Of a stretch of DNA of 64,000 nucleotides, positions 8,599 to 19,535 are shown one piece after another; within the stretch, counting starts at the first letter, position 1; each line of letters starts with the position of its first letter. A program made the position numbers and the translations under genes. Under the pieces are notes generated by a model. That model searched no databases and was not told the DNA's origin. It saw nothing but the letters and a program-made list of their open reading frames with translations. The DNA lies in NCBI RefSeq assembly GCF_964059095.1, contig NZ_OZ060394.1:95811-159810 (forward strand), written 5' to 3'. The stretch comes from Buchnera aphidicola (Chaetosiphella stipae setosa). Lineage in GTDB: Bacteria > Pseudomonadota > Gammaproteobacteria > Enterobacterales > Enterobacteriaceae.

Positions 8599-10665
8599 AT
8601 ATAAATAAGAAAAATTAGCAACCATAGAGAATATTTTTTTTATTTTATATAAAATATTAAATCTATTTAACTTGATTGTTTCTATCTTATTATGAATTTT
8701 TACTTGATCAAAGAATTTTTTAATATATTTATTGACTTTAATAATTTCAAGCATAGTTTGATTATATTTTTGTTTTAAATTGAGTGTATTGATTTTTTTT
8801 TCCAACTTTTTTATTTTTTTTACTAATTTAATTTCAATATTTTTTTTTAATAAAGATTTCTTAATTTTATATGTAGATTTTATACATGTGTTTTTAAAAA
8901 AATTTTCAATTCTTTTATTTGTAATTAAAATTTTTTTAAAATTATGAGAATTTCTAAAAAATAATATCATTTTTATTTTTTTGTTTATTTTGAATAAATT
9001 TATTTTTTTTAAGCAAATAATAGATTGAATAATATTTTTTATATTTTTTTCCTGGTGATAAAAGTTATTAAATCGATTAATAATAAAAATCAAGATTTTT
9101 TTTTGAATTTTTTTAAGAGAAATTTTAATATTATAGAGTTTTATTATTTTTTTAATCATTTTGTTTAAATTTAAAGAAATTTTATTATATAAAATAATTT
9201 TTATAATTCCAATAGCTGCTCTTCTAAGTCCAAATGGATCTTTTTCTCCTTTTGGTTTTTCTCCTATAATAAACATTCCTATAATATTATCTAATTTATC
9301 TGATATCGATAAAGCTATTCCTATAGAACTTTTTGGTAGTTGATCATTATTGTGTTTAGGTAAATACTGTTCTTGAATTCCTTTACATACATTTTTGTTT
9401 TCTTGACTGATTTTTGCGTAATAAGATCCGATTATTCCTTGTAAATCAGGAAATTCATTAACCATATTTGTAACAAGATCACATTTAGAAAGAGATGCTG
9501 CTTGAATAGCGTCATTTGTATGAAATTTTATTTTTTTTGAAAGTAACAAAATAATTTTTTTTAGTCGTTTGGTTTTTTCGTACATATTTCCTAAATTTTT
9601 ATAAAATATAATTTTTTTTAAAAGGTTTATTTTATTTTGCAATTTTTCTTTTGTATCTTTTTTTAAAAAAAAATTAATGTCTTGTAATTTTGATAATATT
9701 ACTGATTCATATCCTGATATTATTTTTTTATGGTTTTTTTTTTTAACATTTATTACGAAAATAAAAATAGATTGTAATTTATTATTTTTATTAAATAATG
9801 GAAAGGATTTTAAAATTTTTTCGATCACATAAATATTAATTTCTTGTGGAATAAAAAGGTATTTTTTTTTAAAGCTAGCAACAAGAGAATAGGGATATTC
9901 AATTAATGAATTTATTTCTTCTAATAATAAATTATTTATTTTCAAATAACTATTATGAGATTTTGCTAATTTATGTATTTGTTGATAAATTTTTTTTTTT
10001 CTTTTTTCATAATCTGCAATTACTTTTCCTTTTTTTAGTAATATTTTTGGATAATCTTTTGCGTGTGAAATTTTTATGTTTTTTTTTATATCATACGTAT
10101 AACTTTGTATATGGTTATTTGTTTTTAAACCAAACATTTTATATTTTATAATTTTTTCATTCAACATCATAGAAATATTTCGAATTGGTCTAATAAATTT
10201 ATAGTTTTTTTCATTCCATCGCATTAAATTAAAACGGGATAATGAATAAATTATTATTTTTGAAATTTGAGCTAGTTTTTTTTTATAATTTATTTTTTTT
10301 CTTTTTTTTTTGTAAATGAGCCATTCTTTTTTTTTTTTTTGAAATATTTTAATTTGATCTGGAAGAATATGAAATCTTTTCATCCATAGTTTAGTTATTT
10401 TTGTGAATTTTCCTATATGATCAAATGCTATTTTTTTTGCAGGTCCTTTATAAATTTTATATTTTTGTTTTTCTTTTGTATAAATATTTTTAATTTTAAT
10501 AGCTACTCTTCTCGGAGTTGCAAACCATTGTATTTTTTTATATAAAAATTTTTTTTTTTCTAATATTTTAATAAATTTTTTATATATAGATAAAGCAAGT
10601 TCTTTTAACAAATAAGATGGAATATTTTCAACTTTTAATTCTAAAAGAAAGGTTTTTTTTTTCAT
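8596..10665 (-). CDS. glyS: Glycyl-tRNA synthetase beta subunit
   Basis: Beta chain of the alpha2-beta2 bacterial GlyRS, needed for tRNA-Gly binding. It is 689 residues, the E. coli length. Conserved blocks: LLELKVENIPS at the start, FATPRRVAI, KGPAKK, RFIRPIRN, CDLVTNMVNEFPDLQG, GSYYAKISQ, SIGIALSISDKLDNI and EKPKGEKDPFGLRRAAIGI. The C-terminal third is very lysine- and isoleucine-rich, as expected from strong A+T bias. A 14-base homopolymer (T on +, 10327-10340) codes for lysines in frame. The gene lies 20 bases after glyQ in the same transcript. Confidence 0.96.
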   Translation of the reverse strand: MKKKTFLLELKVENIPSYLLKELALSIYKKFIKILEKKKFLYKKIQWFATPRRVAIKIKNIYTKEKQKYKIYKGPAKKIAFDHIGKFTKITKLWMKRFHILPDQIKIFQKKKKEWLIYKKKRKKINYKKKLAQISKIIIYSLSRFNLMRWNEKNYKFIRPIRNISMMLNEKIIKYKMFGLKTNNHIQSYTYDIKKNIKISHAKDYPKILLKKGKVIADYEKRKKKIYQQIHKLAKSHNSYLKINNLLLEEINSLIEYPYSLVASFKKKYLFIPQEINIYVIEKILKSFPLFNKNNKLQSIFIFVINVKKKNHKKIISGYESVILSKLQDINFFLKKDTKEKLQNKINLLKKIIFYKNLGNMYEKTKRLKKIILLLSKKIKFHTNDAIQAASLSKCDLVTNMVNEFPDLQGIIGSYYAKISQENKNVCKGIQEQYLPKHNNDQLPKSSIGIALSISDKLDNIIGMFIIGEKPKGEKDPFGLRRAAIGIIKIILYNKISLNLNKMIKKIIKLYNIKISLKKIQKKILIFIINRFNNFYHQEKNIKNIIQSIICLKKINLFKINKKIKMILFFRNSHNFKKILITNKRIENFFKNTCIKSTYKIKKSLLKKNIEIKLVKKIKKLEKKINTLNLKQKYNQTMLEIIKVNKYIKKFFDQVKIHNKIETIKLNRFNILYKIKKIFSMVANFSYLY

Positions 10666-10685
10666 TCTTTACTCTTTTTATATTT

Positions 10686-11564
10686 TTAAGAATTTATTTT
10701 ATAATATATTTTTGCAATTTTTTTTGTGATTTTTCTAATTTTAAAAATATAATTTTGTCGTTCTGTCGAAGATAAAATATTTCTTGCATCTAGTAAATTA
10801 AAATAATGTATTGCATTTAATACACATTCATAAGAAGGTATTAATAAAATTTTTTTTTTAAGTAACAATCTTTTTGATTCTTTATAAAAAGATTTAAAGT
10901 TTTTAAATAAAAATGTTGTATTAGATTTATTAAGATTATATTCTGATTGTTCTAGTTCATTTTGAAAAAATATATCTTTATATTTTATTTTTTTATTTTT
11001 ATTACACCATATAATTTCATAAATATTATTAATATTTTGTATATGCATAGCTAATCTTTCTAATCCATAAGTAATTTCAATAGATACAGGATTACAATTT
11101 ATTGTTCCAATTTGTTGAAAATATGTAAATTGTGTAATTTCTATTCCATTTAACCAAACTTCCCATCCTATTCCAGATGCACCTAATGTGGGATTACTCC
11201 AATTATCTTCAATAAATTTAATATCACTATTTTGAAAGTTAATATTGAATTTTTTTAAAGATTGTAAATATATTTCTTGGATATTTTTTGGTGCTGGTTT
11301 TATAATAACTTGGAATTGATAATAATGTTGCAGTCTATTTTTATTTTTTCCACTTCTTCCGTCTGTAGGACGTCTAGATGCTTGAGTATAAGCATAAGAA
11401 ATATCTTTTTTTTCTAGACATGAGAAAAATGTTTTATGATGAAATGTTCCTGCTCCAATAGGAATATCTAGTGGTTGTAATATTGTACATCCTTGATTAT
11501 TCCAAAATTTGTTCAAATATGTAATAATTTCATGAAATGTTTGTGGGTTTTTCTTATTTTTCAT
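10686..11564 (-). CDS. glyQ: Glycyl-tRNA synthetase alpha subunit
   Basis: Catalytic alpha chain of GlyRS, 292 residues (E. coli 303; the shortfall is at the C-terminus). Class II motifs are clear: [83 protein letters not shown] and [10 protein letters not shown]. First gene of glyQ-glyS; transcription starts in the 238-base interval shared with the divergent nfo, where I cannot pick out a single promoter among many A/T-rich candidates. Confidence 0.96.
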   Translation of the reverse strand: MKNKKNPQTFHEIITYLNKFWNNQGCTILQPLDIPIGAGTFHHKTFFSCLEKKDISYAYTQASRRPTDGRSGKNKNRLQHYYQFQVIIKPAPKNIQEIYLQSLKKFNINFQNSDIKFIEDNWSNPTLGASGIGWEVWLNGIEITQFTYFQQIGTINCNPVSIEITYGLERLAMHIQNINNIYEIIWCNKNKKIKYKDIFFQNELEQSEYNLNKSNTTFLFKNFKSFYKESKRLLLKKKILLIPSYECVLNAIHYFNLLDARNILSSTERQNYIFKIRKITKKIAKIYYKINS

Positions 11565-11802
11565 AGTTTTCTTATTTTCTTAAATATTTTAAATAAAGTG
11601 ATTTTTTAATATTTTTATTATTTATAAAATTTTTTTTTATAATTTATAATTATATAATTTTTAATTATAAATAGTTTATAGGAAAAAGATTATATATTTT
11701 TTTATTTTTAAAATTATTTTTTTTATAAATTTTTTTAATAAATTTTCTTTTGTTAAAATAAAAAAAATTGCATTTTTTTATATTAATAGGGATTTAACAG
11801 TA

Positions 11803-12663
11803 ATGAAATATATTGGACCGCATATTAGTATTTCTGGTGGACTTTCAATAGCAGTTAAGAAAGCTTATACTTTAAAAGCGACAGCTATAGGATTTTTTAT
11901 AAAAAATCCTTTGCGATGGAATGTTCCTAAAATAAATGAAGAACAAATAAAAAATTTTAAAAATATTTGTAGAAAATATAAATATTCTTCAAAAAAAATT
12001 TTACCACATAGTGGTTTTTTAATTAATTTAGGACATCCAAATAAAGAGATGTTAGATAAATCTCGTCAATCTTTGATTCAAGAAGTAAAGCGATGTGAAG
12101 AGTTAGGACTCAAGTTTATTAATTTTCATCCTGGAAGTCATTTAAATAAAATTTCTAAAAAGCAATGTTTAAAAAATATTTCTCAATCTATTAATTATAT
12201 TTTAAACAGAACTAAAAATGTTATTCTAGTATTAGAAAATACATCTGGTCAAGGAACTAATTTAGGTTATCGTTTTGAGCATTTGTCAGATATAATTAAT
12301 AGAATAGAAGATAAAAATCGTATAGGTGTTTGTATTGATACGTGTCATTTATTTTCATCAGGATATGAAATAAGAGATTTTAGTAGTTATTTAAAAACTT
12401 TTAATATATTTGAAAAGATAATTGGATTTAAATATTTAAAAGGTCTTCATATAAATGATTCTAAGAATATTTTAAATAGTCGTAAAGATAGACATGAAAA
12501 TTTAGGATTAGGATATATTGGAAAAAATTTATTTAAATTCATTATGCAAGATATACGTTTTCAAAACAAACCAATGATTTTAGAAACAATTAATCATAAT
12601 CTTTGGATAAAGGAAATTTCTTGGTTAAAATCAAAAATTTTATCTAAAAATTTTTATGAGTAA
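11803..12663 (+). CDS. nfo: Endonuclease IV (AP endonuclease)
   Basis: Cuts DNA 5' to abasic sites in base excision repair; it would act downstream of the uracil glycosylase Ung also found in this window. 286 residues (E. coli 285). The zinc-ligand motifs of the TIM-barrel fold appear in order: HSGFLINLGHP, NFHPGSH, LENTSGQG, CIDTCHLFSSGYEI, HINDSKN, DRHENLGLGYIG and ILETIN. Start at ATG 11803, directly at the conserved KYIGPHIS N-terminus. It is one of very few repair genes seen here. rplY follows after 41 bases. Confidence 0.97.
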   Translation: MKYIGPHISISGGLSIAVKKAYTLKATAIGFFIKNPLRWNVPKINEEQIKNFKNICRKYKYSSKKILPHSGFLINLGHPNKEMLDKSRQSLIQEVKRCEELGLKFINFHPGSHLNKISKKQCLKNISQSINYILNRTKNVILVLENTSGQGTNLGYRFEHLSDIINRIEDKNRIGVCIDTCHLFSSGYEIRDFSSYLKTFNIFEKIIGFKYLKGLHINDSKNILNSRKDRHENLGLGYIGKNLFKFIMQDIRFQNKPMILETINHNLWIKEISWLKSKILSKNFYE

Positions 12664-12704
12664 TTTTTTTAAATGGTTATAATTTTTATAAAAAAGAGGG
12701 AAGT

Positions 12705-12989
12705 ATGATTAAAATTAATGCTTATTTAAGAGAAAGTTTTGGGACAAACAGCAGTAGAAAATTACGTACAAAAAATTTTTTACCTTCTATAATTTATGGA
12801 AAAAAAAAATCTGTTATTTTAATTGTATTAAGTCAACATGATATTGTAAATTTGTTTAATAAACATTCTTTAAAGGAAAAAAGTCTATTAATAATTCTAA
12901 AAAATCAGAAAATTAAAGTGATTATTAAAGATATTCAAAAACATCCTTTTAAATATAAATTTTTACATATAGATTTTTTAAGAGTGTGA
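12705..12989 (+). CDS. rplY: 50S ribosomal protein L25
   Basis: Binds 5S rRNA in the large ribosomal subunit. 94 residues, as in E. coli, short form without the CTC-like C-terminal domain. Recognisable blocks are the N-terminal REsfGTNSSRKLR segment, the LPSIIYGKKK loop, KVIIKDIQKHPFKYKFLHIDFLRV at the end (HIDF being the classic L25 ending). A strong ribosome site (GAGGGAAG) precedes the ATG. No terminator is obvious before the long empty region that follows. Confidence 0.94.
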   Translation: MIKINAYLRESFGTNSSRKLRTKNFLPSIIYGKKKSVILIVLSQHDIVNLFNKHSLKEKSLLIILKNQKIKVIIKDIQKHPFKYKFLHIDFLRV

Positions 12990-14360
12990 ATTTAAATTTA
13001 TATATAAATATATTTATTTTTTATTCTTTGAGAAGAAGTAATTATTTTATTTTGGATTTTTTTTATTTACAGTTTATTTTAAAAGAAATATTTTTATAAA
13101 AATTTTTTTAATAAAATTATTTATGAATGAAATTTAAAAATCACTAAAAAATAAATATTTCTTTTTCTTATAATAAAAATTACTTGAAAAATTTTAAAAA
13201 TATTTTCTTTAATTAAAAAGTTCTTAATTTTTTATTATTTATTTTTATGCATTTTAAAAAAAATGTAGATTTTTAAAAAAATAATATGAATATTAAATTT
13301 TTAGATCTTTTTTAAAAAAAAACTGTTAATTTTGTAATATTTCAAAAAATATTAATTACAAGATTTCGATTATTTTAAGAACTAAATAAATTAATGATTA
13401 TATTTTAAAATAAAAGAAATTGTATTATAAATTTTTTTTTAGGAATAAAATATTTTATATTTCTATTTTTATTGGAATAATTTTTTTATTAAATTAAAAA
13501 TTTTTTAAAAAAAATATTTCATGTATATAATATTTTTTAAGATTTTTTTCTTAAATTTTTTATAAAAAAAAATTTTAGTATATATTTTATATATTAATTT
13601 TTGAAATTTCTAACTAATATATTAAGTAATTTATTTTTTAATAAAAATTTACTAAAAAAAATAAGTGCAATAAAATTTTTCATAAAAATTTTCTATTGTA
13701 ATTGTAGTTGTAAAAATAATTATTATATTTTGTACGAGAGGTACAAGTTAATAATATTTTTAATAAAAATATAAATTTTATAAAAGAAAAAGAAAGTGAT
13801 TTTTGATAAGAGAAATTATTTTATATGTTTTATGTTTTTTTTTAAAAAAATTATAAATTTTCTTTAAGATTTTTTTCTTTTCTTTTTTTTTTATTTTAAA
13901 ATTTTTTTTAAATATTTTCAAAATTAAAGTAATTTTATAATTTTAGAAATTTTAAAAAATATCTTTTAAAAAAAAATAAGAAAATAATTTTTCATTTCTT
14001 AAAATATTTTTGTTATTAGAAAAATTTGTATATATTTTTTTATTTATTAATTATATTAAATAATTTATAGCTCTTTTCTTGAAAAAAAATATAATATATA
14101 AAAAAATAATTTTATATGATTGATTTAATAATTTTTTAAATTTAATTTAATTAAATTTTTTTTAACTAAAAAAAAATTTTTGTGTTTTTACCCACGTATT
14201 AAAAGAAAAAATATTTTGAAGGAAATAGATAGTTTTTATAGAAAAATTTTAAAAAATAAAATTAGAAATATTTAGTAAGAAATTTTTTTGTATAAAATTT
14301 TTGTATATTATTAGGATGTATGTTATGCGAATATTTTTTAAAAAGAGAAGAGAATAAATT
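12990..14360. other. 1.37-kb gene-free region between rplY and ksgA
   Basis: The longest gap in the window. It is almost pure A/T with long homopolymers and carries no ORF of useful size on either strand. E. coli has surA and pdxA before ksgA, so this may be the remains of such genes, but I found no stretch that aligns convincingly with either protein. A small hairpin TTGTAC-GAGAG-GTACAA lies at 13730-13746. An imperfect A/T hairpin at about 13333-13361 is the only other structure seen. No tRNA-like cloverleaf is visible. Confidence 0.6.
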
Positions 14361-15194
14361 GTGATTAAAAAAAAAAAAAATCAAGAATTTTTTTATAAAA
14401 AACATTTTGGGCAAAATTTCTTAATAGATCAGAAGATTATTAAAAAAATAATAAATTTTATTAATCCGAAAAAAAAAGAATTATTTTTAGAAATCGGTCC
14501 TGGGCATGGAGCTTTAACTTTTCCTATGTGTCGTATTTTAGATAAGTTATTTGTGATTGATATAGATGATGAAGTTTTATTTTTTTTAAGAAAAGGTAAT
14601 TTTTTTGATAAAATTCATTTTTTTTTACAGGATATTTTATATTTTGATTATATGAATTTTTATTTAGAAAATAATAAAAATAAAATTCGATTTTTTGGAA
14701 ATTTACCATATAACATTTCAAATAAAATTTTATTTTCTCTGATAAAACATTTAAAAATAATTAAAGATATGCACTTTATGTTTCAAAAAGAAGTAGCGGA
14801 ACGCATTATATCGCTTCCTAATACAAAAAAATATGGAAGATTAAGTATTATTATTCAATATTTTTTTTACGTTCAAAAATTAGTTAATGTTCCTTCTCAA
14901 TCTTTTTTTCCAGTTCCTTCAGTAGATTCAGTATTTTTAAAATTTTTACCTCATAAATTATTTCCAGAAATGTTTTTTGATTTTCATGTATTTAGTAATA
15001 TTACAAAAATCGCTTTTAATAGACGACGAAAAACTATAAAAAATAATTTCAAGAATCTTTTTTCTTGTGATGTTTTATTAAAATTTAATATTGATCCATC
15101 TTGTCGACCTGAAAATATTTCGTTAAAAAAATATTGTCAATTAACAGATTATTTTATTTCGCAAAATTCTATATTAGTTTCCAGAAAAAAATAA
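14361..15194 (+). CDS. ksgA: 16S rRNA (adenine1518/1519-N6) dimethyltransferase
   Basis: Dimethylates two adjacent adenines at the 3' end of 16S rRNA during 30S assembly, using S-adenosylmethionine. 277 residues (E. coli 273). Motifs: HFGQNFLIDQ, the SAM loop EIGPGHGALT, the catalytic FGNLPYNIS, MHFMFQKEVAERI, YGRLSIIIQY, PSVDS and FNRRRKTIKNN. The start is GTG at 14361, after the purine-rich AGAGAAGAGA. The coding sequence then runs straight into a 14-adenine tract (14367-14380) that is in frame but a likely slippage site at the very start of the protein. apaH follows after 43 bases; apaG, which separates them in E. coli, is missing. Confidence 0.96.
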   Translation: MIKKKKNQEFFYKKHFGQNFLIDQKIIKKIINFINPKKKELFLEIGPGHGALTFPMCRILDKLFVIDIDDEVLFFLRKGNFFDKIHFFLQDILYFDYMNFYLENNKNKIRFFGNLPYNISNKILFSLIKHLKIIKDMHFMFQKEVAERIISLPNTKKYGRLSIIIQYFFYVQKLVNVPSQSFFPVPSVDSVFLKFLPHKLFPEMFFDFHVFSNITKIAFNRRRKTIKNNFKNLFSCDVLLKFNIDPSCRPENISLKKYCQLTDYFISQNSILVSRKK

Positions 15195-15237
15195 AAGTGT
15201 TATATTTTTTTAAATTTTAATTGGAGAAATTTTATTT

Positions 15238-16056
15238 ATGAGTACTTATTTAATAGGTGATATACATGGTTATTATGATCCATTTCGTTATTTATTAGAA
15301 AAAGTTAAATTTAATGCGTTTAGAGATGAAATATGGATTACAGGTGATTTAGTTGGTCGAGGGCCAAATTCTTATGAAGTTTTAAAATATGTTTTTTCTT
15401 TGCAAGAAAAAGTTAAGTTAGTTCTAGGAAATCATGATTTCAATTTAATGTCTATATATTATGGAATTCATAAGAAAACTATATCTAGAGATATTTTAGA
15501 ATTATTGAATCATAAAAATATTTCACATTTAATTCATAAATTAAAGAAAATTCCATTAGTTCAATATAATTTAGATAAAAAACTAATCATGGTGCATGCT
15601 GGAATTTATTCAAAATGGTGTTTTCAAGATATACTATCTGCTTCTCAAGAATTTCAAAAAAGAATATTTCAGAAAAGTTTTTTAAAATATTTTAAATTTT
15701 CAAATGGAAATTTTCCTAATTTTTGGGGAAAAAATTTAAATAAATATGAACGTTTTCGATTTATAGTTAATGCATTTACTCGCATGAGATATTGTAATAT
15801 AAGTAACGGAGAATTGGATTTTAGTTATAAAGATACACCTCCTCATGTTAATAAAAATTTAGTTCCATGGTTTTTTATAAAAAATAAATTATACAAAGAA
15901 TATTCTATATTTTTTGGACATTGGTCCTCTTTAAGAGATACAACAACACCAGATAATATTTTTGCTTTAGATACTGGTTGTTGTTGGGGTCGTGATTTAA
16001 CTATTTTAAGATGGGAAGATAAAAAAACTTTTAAAAAGACATGCGATATTAACTGA
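15238..16056 (+). CDS. apaH: Diadenosine tetraphosphatase (symmetrical)
   Basis: Hydrolyses Ap4A to two ADP; the E. coli enzyme also removes Np4 caps from RNA. 272 residues (E. coli 280). The metallophosphoesterase signature is complete: GDIHGYYD, ITGDLVGRGPNS, VLGNHDFNL, MVHAGIY and, near the end, FFGHWSS and ALDTGCCWG. A ribosome site TTGGAGAA precedes the ATG at 15238. Last gene of a ksgA-apaH pair; it ends in TGA. folA, often nearby in enterobacteria, is not found. Confidence 0.96.
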   Translation: MSTYLIGDIHGYYDPFRYLLEKVKFNAFRDEIWITGDLVGRGPNSYEVLKYVFSLQEKVKLVLGNHDFNLMSIYYGIHKKTISRDILELLNHKNISHLIHKLKKIPLVQYNLDKKLIMVHAGIYSKWCFQDILSASQEFQKRIFQKSFLKYFKFSNGNFPNFWGKNLNKYERFRFIVNAFTRMRYCNISNGELDFSYKDTPPHVNKNLVPWFFIKNKLYKEYSIFFGHWSSLRDTTTPDNIFALDTGCCWGRDLTILRWEDKKTFKKTCDIN

Positions 16057-16140
16057 TAATTTTTTTCTTTTTTTATTTTGTTTTAAAAAATTTTTTCATT
16101 TAATCAAGATTTTATATTTAAAAAAAAATTATTATAAAAG

Positions 16141-16175
16141 AATGATAGAAATTTTAACAGGTATTTTCTATCATT
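16141..16175. terminator. Hairpin between convergent apaH and carB
   Basis: An 11-bp perfect inverted repeat AATGATAGAAA (16141-16151) / TTTCTATCATT (16165-16175) with a 13-base loop lies in the middle of the 236-base convergent spacer. T-rich sequence follows loosely on both sides, so it may serve as a bidirectional terminator. Confidence 0.55.
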
Positions 16176-16292
16176 TGTAATATTTTTAGTTTGAAAATTT
16201 TAAAAAAAATTTATGAATTTAAATTTCTTTTTTTTAATATTTTTTTAAAAATATTTTTATTTTTTTATTTTACAAAATAAATATTTTAATTT

Positions 16293-19200
16293 TTATTTAT
16301 ATAAATCTTGTAGACAAAAGATTTTTTCAAAAGGACTATATTTTAAAGCTTGTGTGGAAATAATCGCACTTTTTAAAGTTGTATTGTAATAAATTTTATT
16401 TTTAATAGCTTTTTTTCTAATTGAAGAAGTGTTTTTAATTTCTTTTGTAGAAATAGCTGTACATATTATATATGAATATTTTTTTTTATTTAATTGCTCG
16501 TCTATGTTTGGAGTCATATTATTATTAATATGCACAAGCCGTACATTAACATTTTTTTTTCGTAATAGAAGGAATGTGTCATATGTCGTATCTATTTGAA
16601 ATTTTAAATCAAGAAGATTTTTTATTAATTGAAATATGTGTTTTTTATTTTCATTTTGATGAAGGATGATTAGTACTTTTTTTTTATTATTGATTGTTTT
16701 TTGAGAACTTAACATAGTTTTAGAAAATGCTTCTAAGAAATTTCTTCCTACTCCCATCACTTCTCCAGTAGATTTCATTTCTGGTCCAAGAATCGGATCT
16801 GCATGTGAAAATTTATTAAATGGAAAGATTGCTTCTTTAACAAAATAAAAATTCATACAAGTTTTTTTTTGAGTAATTTTTTCTTTAATTATTTTTTTTC
16901 CAATCATTATTTCAGTAGCAATTTTTGCTAATGGTATATTAGTAGCTTTAGAAATAAAAGGTATTGTTCTTGCAGCTCTTGGATTTACTTCTAGAACATA
17001 TACTTTATTATTTTTTACTGCAAATTGTATATTTATTAATCCTTGTATTTTCAGTTCTAAAGATATTTTTTTTACTTGTTTTTTAATTAATTTTAATGTT
17101 TCTTTCTTTAAAGAATATGTCGGTAATGAACATGCTGAGTCTCCTGAATGAATACCTGCTTGTTCTATGTGTTCTATGATTCCACCGATCATAACTTTTT
17201 TTTTATCACAAATTGCATCTGCATCAATTTCAATTGAATTGTTTAAATATTCATCAATTAAAAATTTATTTTTATTTTTTTTTTGAACTTTATTTTTAAA
17301 ATATTTTTTAAGTTCTTTTTCAGTATAAATTATTTCCATAGATCTTCCTCCCAAAACATATGAAGGTCGAATCATAATAGGATATTTTATTTTTTTTATT
17401 TCATGAATTGCTTCTGAAATTTTTGTAATAGTTGAATTTCTAGGTTGTTTTAAATTTAATTTGTGAACAATTTTTTGGAATTTATATCGGTTTTCTGCTT
17501 TATCAATGTATTTGGCACTTGTTCCAATTATTTTTATTCCTTCTTTTTTTAAATCTTTTGCTAATTTTAATGGTGTTTGCCCACCAAATTGAATAATTAC
17601 TCCTTTAGGTTTTTCTAATTTTATAATTTCTAAAACATTTTCTAAAACTATTGGTTCAAAATATAATCGATCAGAAATATCATAATCTGTGGAAACAGTT
17701 TCTGGATTACAATTTATAATTATTGCTTCGAATCCATTTTTTTTTAATGCTTGTGCTGCATGAACACAACAATAATCAAATTCTATTCCTTGTCCTATTC
17801 TATTAGGACCGCTTCCTAAAATAATAATTTTTTTTTTATTTTTATTTGGATTTGATTCACATTCATCAGCCCAAGTAGAATACATATATGAAATAGATGT
17901 TTGAAATTCTCCAGCACAAGAATCTATTCTTTTATAAACTGGATGTAATGAATTTTTATATCTTATATTTTTTATTTCACATTCTTTTTTTTGAGTTAGT
18001 TGACTAATTCTTTTATCTGAAAATCCTTTTTTTTTAATTTTTTTTAAAAATTTTATATTGTATATTTTTTTAGGATTTGTTTGAATTTTTTTTTCTATAT
18101 CAATGATTTCTTTTATTTGAGTTAAAAACCACATATCAATTTTTGTTAATTTATTTATTTTTTTAATTGATATTTTTTTTCTAAATGCTTCACCTATATA
18201 AAGTAATCTGTTTGGCCCTGGATTTTGTAGTTCTTTTTTAATTTTATTTTCAAAATTTTTAATATTTTTATTAAGTATATTGTTAAACCCACTATAATTA
18301 GTTTCTAAACTGATAAGAGCTTTTTGAATAGATTCTTGAAAATTATTTCCTATAGCCATTACTTCACCAACAGATTTCATTTGTGTTGTAAGTTTATCAT
18401 TACTTTCAGGAAATTTTGAAAAATCAAATCTCGGTATTTTTGTGACGACATAATCTATAGATGGTTCAAAAGAAGCTGGAATATTTATTCCTGAAACTGT
18501 ATTATTTAATTCATCTAATGTATATCCCACAGCTAATTTTGCAGCTATTTTTGCAATAGGAAATCCAGTTGCTTTTGATGCTAATGCTGATGATCGTGAA
18601 ACTCGAGGATTCATTTCTATAACTACCATTTTCCCGTTTTTAGGGTTTACAGCAAATTGCACATTTGATCCACCTGTTTCTATTCCTATTTCCTTTAGAA
18701 TATTTATTGAGGTATTTCTCATGTGTTGATATTCTTTATCTGTTAATGTTTGAGTCGGTGCTACTGTGATAGAATCTCCTGTATGAATTCCCATAGGATC
18801 TAAATTTTCTATTGCACATACTATTATGCAATTGTCTTTTTTATCTCTAACTACTTCCATTTCATATTCTTTCCAACCAATCATAGATTCATCAATTAGA
18901 AGTTCTTTAGTTGGAGATAAATTTAATCCCTTTTTACAGATTTTTTCAAATTCTTTTTTGTTATAAGCGATACCTCCTCCTGTTCCTCCCATTGTAAATG
19001 ATGGTCTAATGATACATGGAAAACCTATTTTTTGAATTATTTTATATGCTTCTTTTAAAGAATGCGCAATTCCAGATTTTGGCATTTTTATTTTTAATTT
19101 TTTCATAGATTTTCGAAATAAATCACGATTTTCTGCTTTTTGAATTGATTTAATATTAGCTCCAATCATTTTTACGTTAAAACGTTTTAAAATTTTTCTA

Positions 19201-19511
19201 TGATGTAATTCTAAAGCGCAATTTAACGCTGTTTGTCCTCCCATTGTCGGAAGTAAAGCATCTGGTTTTTCTTTTTTTATAATTTTTTTAACAATTTTCC
19301 AATGTATTGGTTCAATATATGTTCTATCAGATAATTCTGGATCTGTCATAATTGTTGCTGGATTTGAATTTATTAAAATAATTTTATATCCTTCTTCTTT
19401 TAAAGCTTTACATGCTTGTGCTCCTGAATAATCAAATTCACATGCTTGTCCTATAATTATTGGTCCAGCGCCTAAAATTAAAATAGATTTTATTTTTTTT
19501 GTTTTTGGCAT
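16293..19511 (-). CDS. carB: Carbamoyl-phosphate synthase large subunit
   Basis: Makes carbamoyl phosphate from bicarbonate, 2 ATP and ammonia delivered by CarA; the product feeds arginine and pyrimidine synthesis. 1072 residues (E. coli 1073). Two homologous ATP-grasp halves are visible, each with a GAGPIIIGQ or [10 protein letters not shown] start, an [10 protein letters not shown] or [10 protein letters not shown] block, FGGQT or MGGQT, an RPSFTMGG or [11 protein letters not shown] loop and an [10 protein letters not shown] or [12 protein letters not shown] block. The C-terminal allosteric domain (about 935-1072) is present but more diverged. Second gene after carA with a 24-base gap. Confidence 0.97.
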   Translation of the reverse strand: MPKTKKIKSILILGAGPIIIGQACEFDYSGAQACKALKEEGYKIILINSNPATIMTDPELSDRTYIEPIHWKIVKKIIKKEKPDALLPTMGGQTALNCALELHHRKILKRFNVKMIGANIKSIQKAENRDLFRKSMKKLKIKMPKSGIAHSLKEAYKIIQKIGFPCIIRPSFTMGGTGGGIAYNKKEFEKICKKGLNLSPTKELLIDESMIGWKEYEMEVVRDKKDNCIIVCAIENLDPMGIHTGDSITVAPTQTLTDKEYQHMRNTSINILKEIGIETGGSNVQFAVNPKNGKMVVIEMNPRVSRSSALASKATGFPIAKIAAKLAVGYTLDELNNTVSGINIPASFEPSIDYVVTKIPRFDFSKFPESNDKLTTQMKSVGEVMAIGNNFQESIQKALISLETNYSGFNNILNKNIKNFENKIKKELQNPGPNRLLYIGEAFRKKISIKKINKLTKIDMWFLTQIKEIIDIEKKIQTNPKKIYNIKFLKKIKKKGFSDKRISQLTQKKECEIKNIRYKNSLHPVYKRIDSCAGEFQTSISYMYSTWADECESNPNKNKKKIIILGSGPNRIGQGIEFDYCCVHAAQALKKNGFEAIIINCNPETVSTDYDISDRLYFEPIVLENVLEIIKLEKPKGVIIQFGGQTPLKLAKDLKKEGIKIIGTSAKYIDKAENRYKFQKIVHKLNLKQPRNSTITKISEAIHEIKKIKYPIMIRPSYVLGGRSMEIIYTEKELKKYFKNKVQKKNKNKFLIDEYLNNSIEIDADAICDKKKVMIGGIIEHIEQAGIHSGDSACSLPTYSLKKETLKLIKKQVKKISLELKIQGLINIQFAVKNNKVYVLEVNPRAARTIPFISKATNIPLAKIATEIMIGKKIIKEKITQKKTCMNFYFVKEAIFPFNKFSHADPILGPEMKSTGEVMGVGRNFLEAFSKTMLSSQKTINNKKKVLIILHQNENKKHIFQLIKNLLDLKFQIDTTYDTFLLLRKKNVNVRLVHINNNMTPNIDEQLNKKKYSYIICTAISTKEIKNTSSIRKKAIKNKIYYNTTLKSAIISTQALKYSPFEKIFCLQDLYK

Positions 19512-19535
19512 TTTATGCTCTCTATGTATATGTTT

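Noticed and set aside
13730-13746. TTGTAC-GAGAG-GTACAA hairpin as a regulatory RNA
   Set aside because: Six base pairs alone, no adjacent gene or T tail; too little to call.
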